From the NCBI RefSeq assembly GCF_014358015.1, contig NZ_JACONV010000029.1, positions 1 to 46,321 on the forward strand: a DNA stretch of 46,321 nucleotides. The letters run 5' to 3'. The stretch is from Pseudomonas triticifolii (lineage in GTDB: Bacteria; Pseudomonadota; Gammaproteobacteria; Pseudomonadales; Pseudomonadaceae). Under the pieces are notes generated by a model. It had not been told where the DNA came from. It did no database searches and was given only the letters and a program-made list of their open reading frames with translations. The position numbers and the translations under genes are program-made. This document shows positions 42,214 to 46,321 of this stretch, piece by piece (the first letter of the stretch is position 1; each line of letters opens with the position of its first letter).

Positions 42214-43308
42214 TCAGGCGGGGTAGATAGCCCCCAGCACGCGAAGGCCCTTGGCACCGGTGACCGTCGGCCGATTGGCCGGTACGCTCTCCAGGCAGCA
42301 GTGCGCCAGCCAGGCAAACGCCATGGCTTCAACCCAGTCAGGATCCACCCCGAACTTGGCTGTGCTGCTGACGCGGGTGTTGGGCAGCAGTTCGGCCAGT
42401 CGGTTCATCAGCGCAATGTTGTGAGCGCCACCACCGCAGACCAGTAGTTCCATGGTGCTGGACTGGGCGGACTGTAAGGATTCGGTAATGGTAAGCGCAG
42501 TCAGCTCGAGCAGCGTGGCCTGCACGTTCTCAGGCGCCAGGGTTGGCAGCTGGAACAGATGATGATGCAGCCAGCCAAGGTTGAACACCTCACGGCCGGT
42601 GCTTTTCGGCCCCTTGGTCAGGAAGAATGGGTCGCTCAGCAGCGTTTTCAGCAGCGCTGCGTCAACCTTCCCGCTGGCAGCCCATGCGCCATCCTCGTCA
42701 TAGGGCCGATTGTGCTGCGACTGGATCCAGGCATCAAGCAATACGTTGCCAGGGCCACAATCGAAACCCGAAACCGGGCGATCGGACTCGATCAGACTCA
42801 GGTTGCTGAACCCCCCGATATTGAGCACCGCGCGATGCTCCTTGTTGTCATCGAACAGGGCTTCGTGGAAAGCGGGCACCAACGGTGCGCCCTGACCACC
42901 TGCCGCGATGTCGCGACGGCGGAAGTCGCTGACCACAGTGATCTCGGTCAGCTCGGCGAGCAGCGCAGGGTTGCCGATCTGGATACTGAAACCGCGTGCA
43001 GGCTCGTGGCGGATGGTCTGGCCATGACTGCCGATGGCACGGATCTGACCGGCCACCATGTTCTGCTCCTCAAGCAGGGTCAACACACCCTGGGCGACCA
43101 GACGACACCACTTCTGCTCGGCAAGTGCGGCTCGCGTGAGTTCATCTGTGCCACTTGAGCAGAGGCCGAGCAGTTCCGCATGCAGGTCTTCCGGCATGGG
43201 AATGTAGTGGGTCGCCAGAAGTCTTGGTCGGTCATCCTGCTCCAATAGGGCGATATCAATCCCATCGAGGCTGCTGCCGGACATCACACCTATATAGAAG
43301 AAGGCCAT
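42214..43308 (-). CDS. anmK: 1,6-anhydro-N-acetylmuramic acid kinase
   Basis: Opens and phosphorylates 1,6-anhydroMurNAc from recycled cell wall to MurNAc-6-phosphate. The 364-residue sugar-kinase/hexokinase-fold protein starts with the phosphate loop GVMSGSSLDGIDIAL (8-22). It has the conserved GGFSNLSL strand near 156 and the substrate loop FDCGPGN near 184. It starts three bases after the mepM stop on the same strand, so the endopeptidase and this kinase form an operon. It feeds the MupP-AmgK-MurU route whose last two genes are 27 kb to the left. Confidence 0.96.
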   Translation of the reverse strand: MAFFYIGVMSGSSLDGIDIALLEQDDRPRLLATHYIPMPEDLHAELLGLCSSGTDELTRAALAEQKWCRLVAQGVLTLLEEQNMVAGQIRAIGSHGQTIRHEPARGFSIQIGNPALLAELTEITVVSDFRRRDIAAGGQGAPLVPAFHEALFDDNKEHRAVLNIGGFSNLSLIESDRPVSGFDCGPGNVLLDAWIQSQHNRPYDEDGAWAASGKVDAALLKTLLSDPFFLTKGPKSTGREVFNLGWLHHHLFQLPTLAPENVQATLLELTALTITESLQSAQSSTMELLVCGGGAHNIALMNRLAELLPNTRVSSTAKFGVDPDWVEAMAFAWLAHCCLESVPANRPTVTGAKGLRVLGAIYPA

Positions 43309-43311
43309 GGA

Positions 43312-44739
43312 TTACCTTTTATTCGAGGCCAGCGTGGTGGCCTTTTCCTGGTCCATACGCGCCATCAACGGTTGGCTTTGCTGCATGAACCGCTGTTTTT
43401 CGGACTTGGCGATCGGATCCGCCATCGGAAGTTTCTGACCCAACGGGTCGACGTGTACGCCGTTGACCTGGAATTCATAATGCAGGTGCGGGCCTGTCGA
43501 CAAGCCGGTTGTTCCAATATAGCCGATCACTTGACCTTGTTTGACCGATCCACCGGTTTGTACGCCTTTGGCGAAGCCTTGCATATGGCCATAGAGCGTA
43601 CGGTAGGTATCGCCGTGTTGAATGATCACGGTGTTGCCGTAGCCGCCGCGACGACCAGCAAGAATCACCTTGCCATCGCCGGTTGCCTTGATTGGCGTGC
43701 CACGTGGCGCTGCGTAATCGACACCTTTGTGGGCGCGGATCTTGTTGAGAATCGGGTGTTTGCGGCCCATGGAGAACATCGAGCTGATGCGGGCGAAGTC
43801 CACCGGAGTACGGATGAACGCCTTGCGCATGCTGTTGCCATCGGCGGTGTAGTAATTGGTGTTGCCCTGCTTGTTGGTGTAGCGAACCGCTGTATAGGTC
43901 TTGCCGCGGTTGGTGAAGCGCGCCGACAGAATGTTGCCGGTGCCGACGCTCTTGCCGTTGACCACTTTCTGCTCGTAGACGACGTCGAATTCATCGCCCT
44001 TGCGGATGTCCTGTGCGAAGTCGATGTCGTAACCAAAGATGTTGGCCATATCCATAGTCATGCTGTGGGTCAGGCCTGCGCGCTGCGCCGACTGCGAAAG
44101 CGAGCTGTTGATCACGCCATGAACATAGGCATTACGGACGTTGGGTTTGCTGACTTCGCGGTTGAAAGTGAAGCCTGCCGCCGTTTTGGACAGGCTGATG
44201 GTTTCGAGTTCGCTGAGTTTGGTATGCAGCTGTTTCAACTGTCCATCAGGCGTGAGCTCGAACTGGAGGACCTGACCGTTTTGCAGCTTGCTGAACTGCC
44301 GGGATTGCTTGTCGCTGGCGAGGACTTCATGAACCGTGGTGGCTGGAAGGCCTACCTTTTCAAAGAGAGTAGACAGCGTGTCGCCCTTGGCGACGACGAC
44401 TTCCCGATGATTAGGGTTTTTAGCCGCGTCCGGGAGCGGTTTCTTCGCTTCGGGTTGAGTGCTCGCCGTCTCTGACGTCTGCTCTTCAGCATCATCGATC
44501 TGGGCAAATGGCGATTCAACGCTTTCAGGTGTGGCTTGTGCGGCTTCTGGAGCGTCTTGATCCTGTGCGTTCGGATCTGACGGCATCTCCAGATCAAGAA
44601 CCAGATTGGTACGTTTGGCTTCGACTTCGCTGGAAGGGAAAACCAGAAGAGCCAGGCTCAGCAGGGCGGCGATGCCGCTTGCAGCGAGCAGATGACTCTT
44701 CGGATAAAGCGGGGGCGCTTTAGGCGGTGTGTCTATCAT
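43312..44739 (-). CDS. mepM: Peptidoglycan DD-metalloendopeptidase (M23/LytM) MepM-like
   Basis: Cell-wall cross-link hydrolase of 475 residues. N-terminal membrane anchor or uncleaved signal (about 16-34, LLAASGIAALLSLALLVFP), an acidic Pro/Glu-rich linker, and a LysM/OapA-like domain (112-158). A second beta domain (about 200-320) precedes the catalytic M23 domain (333-430), with zinc ligands H337 and D341 (HKGVD) and H418-x-H420 (HLHYEF). In P. aeruginosa the orthologue is a substrate of the CtpA protease. The start at 44739 gives the family's usual MIDTPPKAPPLYPK; a start 99 bases earlier would add an odd Phe-rich segment. Both have weak ribosome sites. Confidence 0.92.
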   Translation of the reverse strand: MIDTPPKAPPLYPKSHLLAASGIAALLSLALLVFPSSEVEAKRTNLVLDLEMPSDPNAQDQDAPEAAQATPESVESPFAQIDDAEEQTSETASTQPEAKKPLPDAAKNPNHREVVVAKGDTLSTLFEKVGLPATTVHEVLASDKQSRQFSKLQNGQVLQFELTPDGQLKQLHTKLSELETISLSKTAAGFTFNREVSKPNVRNAYVHGVINSSLSQSAQRAGLTHSMTMDMANIFGYDIDFAQDIRKGDEFDVVYEQKVVNGKSVGTGNILSARFTNRGKTYTAVRYTNKQGNTNYYTADGNSMRKAFIRTPVDFARISSMFSMGRKHPILNKIRAHKGVDYAAPRGTPIKATGDGKVILAGRRGGYGNTVIIQHGDTYRTLYGHMQGFAKGVQTGGSVKQGQVIGYIGTTGLSTGPHLHYEFQVNGVHVDPLGQKLPMADPIAKSEKQRFMQQSQPLMARMDQEKATTLASNKR

Positions 44740-44843
44740 AGGTAATTTTGACTTTGAAAAAGGTGAAAAGGAAAAGATGAATGACATGATGAAGATGAAA
44801 TAACTGTATAAAATATAACCAAAACCTGCCCGAAGCAACCCTT

Positions 44844-44870
44844 CCCACGAATCCCTTCCTTATTCGTGGG
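44844..44870. repeat. Perfect 9-bp inverted repeat upstream of tyrS
   Basis: CCCACGAAT (44844-44852) and ATTCGTGGG (44862-44870) with a 9-base loop lie in the divergent mepM/tyrS promoter region. The edge is 72 bases before the tyrS ATG. No T tract follows. It could be an operator or a repeat remnant. Confidence 0.6.
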
Positions 44871-44942
44871 CGAGTGCTGGGCAAAAACTTGTAATTGGGC
44901 TCTGATCTTGTATGGTTGGTTCCCTTTAAATTGGGGGCTGAT

Positions 44943-46142
44943 ATGAAGTCGGTTGAAGAGCAGCTGGCGCTGATCAAGCGCGGCGCGGATGAACTCCTGG
45001 TCGAGGCCGAACTGGTCGCCAAAATCAAGCGCGGCCAGCCGCTACGCATCAAGGCCGGATTCGACCCGACGGCGCCCGATCTGCACCTGGGTCATACCGT
45101 CCTTATTAATAAGCTGCGTCAGTTCCAGGAGCTGGGCCATCAGGTCATCTTCCTGATAGGCGACTTCACCGGCATGATCGGTGATCCGAGCGGCAAGAGT
45201 GCCACTCGCCCGCCACTGACTCGTGAGCAGGTTCTGGAGTACGCAGAAACCTACAAGGCTCAGGTGTTCAAGATCCTTGATCCTGCCAAGACTGAAGTTG
45301 CCTTCAACTCCACCTGGATGGACAAGCTCAGCCCTGCAGACTTCATCCGACTGTCTTCGCAGTACACCGTCGCGCGCATGCTGGAGCGTGATGACTTCGA
45401 CAAGCGCTATAAAGGCAGCCAGCCGATCGCTATCCACGAATTCCTCTACCCGCTGGTGCAGGGCTACGATTCGGTCGCGTTGCGCGCCGACGTCGAGTTG
45501 GGTGGCACGGATCAGAAGTTCAACCTGCTGATGGGGCGTGAGCTTCAGCGTGCGTATGGTCAGGAGCCGCAGTGCATTCTGACCATGCCGCTGCTCGAGG
45601 GTCTGGACGGCGTCAAGAAGATGTCCAAGTCCCTGGGTAACTACGTCGGTATCCAGGAAGCGCCGGGCATCATGTACAACAAACTGGTCTCGATGCCTGA
45701 CTCGCTGATGTGGCGCTACTTCGAGCTGCTGAGCTTCCGTTCCATGGAAGAGATCGAAGGCTTCAAGGCTGATTGTGAAGCGGGCGCGAATCCGCGTGAC
45801 ATCAAGATCAAACTGGCAGAAGAGCTGGTTGCCCGTTTCCATGGTGAGGAAGCTGCTGCCAATGCGCACCGCTCTGCGGGCAACCGTATGAAGGAAGGTG
45901 AGCTGCCTGACGATCTGCCGGAGATTTCCTTGGGTGCTGCTGAAGACATGCCAATCTCGGCCGTCCTTAACAAGGCAGGCCTGGTAAAGAACTCTGCGGT
46001 TGCTCGTGATCTGTTGGCTTCCGGTGGTGTGCGTATAGATGGTGAAGTCGTTGATCGCAGCTTTATCTTCAAGTTGGGTGCTACGCATGTCTGCCAGGCC
46101 GGGAAGAAGGCTTTTGGGCGCGTAACCCTCGTTTCTGAATAA
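44943..46142 (+). CDS. tyrS: Tyrosyl-tRNA synthetase
   Basis: Charges tRNA-Tyr. The 399-residue class I synthetase carries HLGH (48-51) as its HIGH motif, KMSKS at 226-230, and a C-terminal S4-like RNA-binding domain (about 335-399). The ATG at 44943 follows GGGGG six bases upstream; an in-frame GTG-type start 48 bases earlier is not supported. The arrangement tyrS then rrn is also found in P. aeruginosa. The rRNA promoter begins only 16 bases after the stop. Confidence 0.97.
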   Translation: MKSVEEQLALIKRGADELLVEAELVAKIKRGQPLRIKAGFDPTAPDLHLGHTVLINKLRQFQELGHQVIFLIGDFTGMIGDPSGKSATRPPLTREQVLEYAETYKAQVFKILDPAKTEVAFNSTWMDKLSPADFIRLSSQYTVARMLERDDFDKRYKGSQPIAIHEFLYPLVQGYDSVALRADVELGGTDQKFNLLMGRELQRAYGQEPQCILTMPLLEGLDGVKKMSKSLGNYVGIQEAPGIMYNKLVSMPDSLMWRYFELLSFRSMEEIEGFKADCEAGANPRDIKIKLAEELVARFHGEEAAANAHRSAGNRMKEGELPDDLPEISLGAAEDMPISAVLNKAGLVKNSAVARDLLASGGVRIDGEVVDRSFIFKLGATHVCQAGKKAFGRVTLVSE

Positions 46143-46158
46143 AGTTCAAAATAACGGT

Positions 46159-46186
46159 TGACGCGCTCTGTGATGTGTCTATAATT
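46159..46186 (+). promoter_or_regulatory. rRNA operon promoter P1
   Basis: TTGACG (46159-46164), a 16-base spacer and a perfect TATAAT (46181-46186), with an A/T-rich stretch upstream (46142-46156, UP-element-like). A GC-rich discriminator (TCGCCCC) follows, which is typical of stringently controlled rRNA promoters. No coding frame follows to the window end. Confidence 0.8.
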
Positions 46187-46315
46187 CGCCCCACTTCCGG
46201 CGCAGACGGAAACGAAAAAGCCTTGCGATTCAATGAGTTGCAAAGGTTTATCGGATGAGGTCAGCGAGGAAGTAGGTCGAGTTTGTTTGAATCGACAGCG
46301 GTGAGAAAAAAGAGT

Positions 46316-46321
46316 TTGACA
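46316..46321 (+). promoter_or_regulatory. -35 box of a second rRNA promoter (cut by window end)
   Basis: A consensus TTGACA forms the last six bases, about 130 bases downstream of P1. Tandem promoters are common before rRNA operons, so this is probably P2. The -10 and 16S gene lie outside. Confidence 0.5.

Noticed and set aside
44740..44838. Extended N-terminus of MepM
   Set aside because: The extra 33 residues are Phe/Ser/Ile-rich and unlike the family. The MIDTPPKAPPLYPK start fits other pseudomonads better, though its ribosome site is also weak.

Overview
This window is an ordinary chromosomal segment of a Pseudomonas, most likely from the P. syringae / P. fluorescens side of the genus. 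Gene order is close to the block running from cca to tyrS and an rRNA operon in P. aeruginosa (cca, SpoVR/YeaH/PrkA, glpE-apaHG-rsmA-pdxA-surA-lptD, amgK-murU, agtSR-agtABCD, rpe-gph-trpE, trpGDC, vfr, speD, coq7, hemJ, argC, erpA, anmK, mepM, tyrS). The intergenic repeats are of the Pseudomonas REP type (core GAGCGAGCTTGCTCGCGAA). I see no prophage, insertion sequence, CRISPR array, tRNA or rRNA gene body inside the window. These species-level statements come from recognising proteins and gene order, not from any search.

Layout. 1-6.7 kb, minus strand: cca, then the stress cluster prkA(yeaG)-yeaH-ycgB(SpoVR), with an AlgU-like promoter candidate upstream of prkA. 6.7-14.3 kb, minus strand: a tightly overlapping operon lptD-surA-pdxA-rsmA-apaG-apaH-glpE, which covers outer-membrane assembly, vitamin B6 synthesis, ribosome maturation and dinucleotide turnover. 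14.4-16.9 kb, plus: amgK-murU (MurNAc recycling) and a DjlA-like co-chaperone. 17-18 kb, minus: a secreted alpha/beta hydrolase (DUF3530). 18.1-25.4 kb, plus: the two-component system agtSR and the ABC importer agtABCD, with a 6-4-6 dyad in front of agtA that could be the AgtR operator. 25.4-25.85 kb: a tandemly duplicated 170-bp REP unit. 25.85-28.9 kb, plus: rpe-gph-trpE. 29-30.9 kb, minus: an autotransporter esterase. 31.2-34.6 kb, plus: trpG-trpD-trpC and a lipoate-ligase-like gene. 34.7-36.97 kb: vfr (minus), an OsmC-like gene and speD (plus). 37-40.5 kb, minus: coq7, a HIT protein, an SDR, a DUF805 membrane protein and hemJ. 40.6-42.15 kb, plus: argC and erpA. 42.2-44.7 kb, minus: mepM-anmK. 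44.9-46.1 kb, plus: tyrS, followed at once by the promoter region of an rRNA operon whose genes lie beyond the right edge.

The most interesting signal is a pair of near-identical sequences, one upstream of trpE and one upstream of trpGDC. Each encodes a short peptide ending in A-R-W-R-W-R-A followed by the same small GC hairpin. In front of trpG it is a free 22-codon reading frame that is too short for normal gene calling. In front of trpE the same peptide is the C-terminus of gph. Both look like tryptophan leader peptides, so the end of the phosphoglycolate phosphatase gene appears to double as the trpE attenuator. The trpE-trpG interval, which houses pyocin/tailocin clusters in P. aeruginosa and many P. 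syringae, holds only the esterase here. A second theme is the cell wall: amgK, murU, anmK and mepM all act on peptidoglycan or its turnover products.
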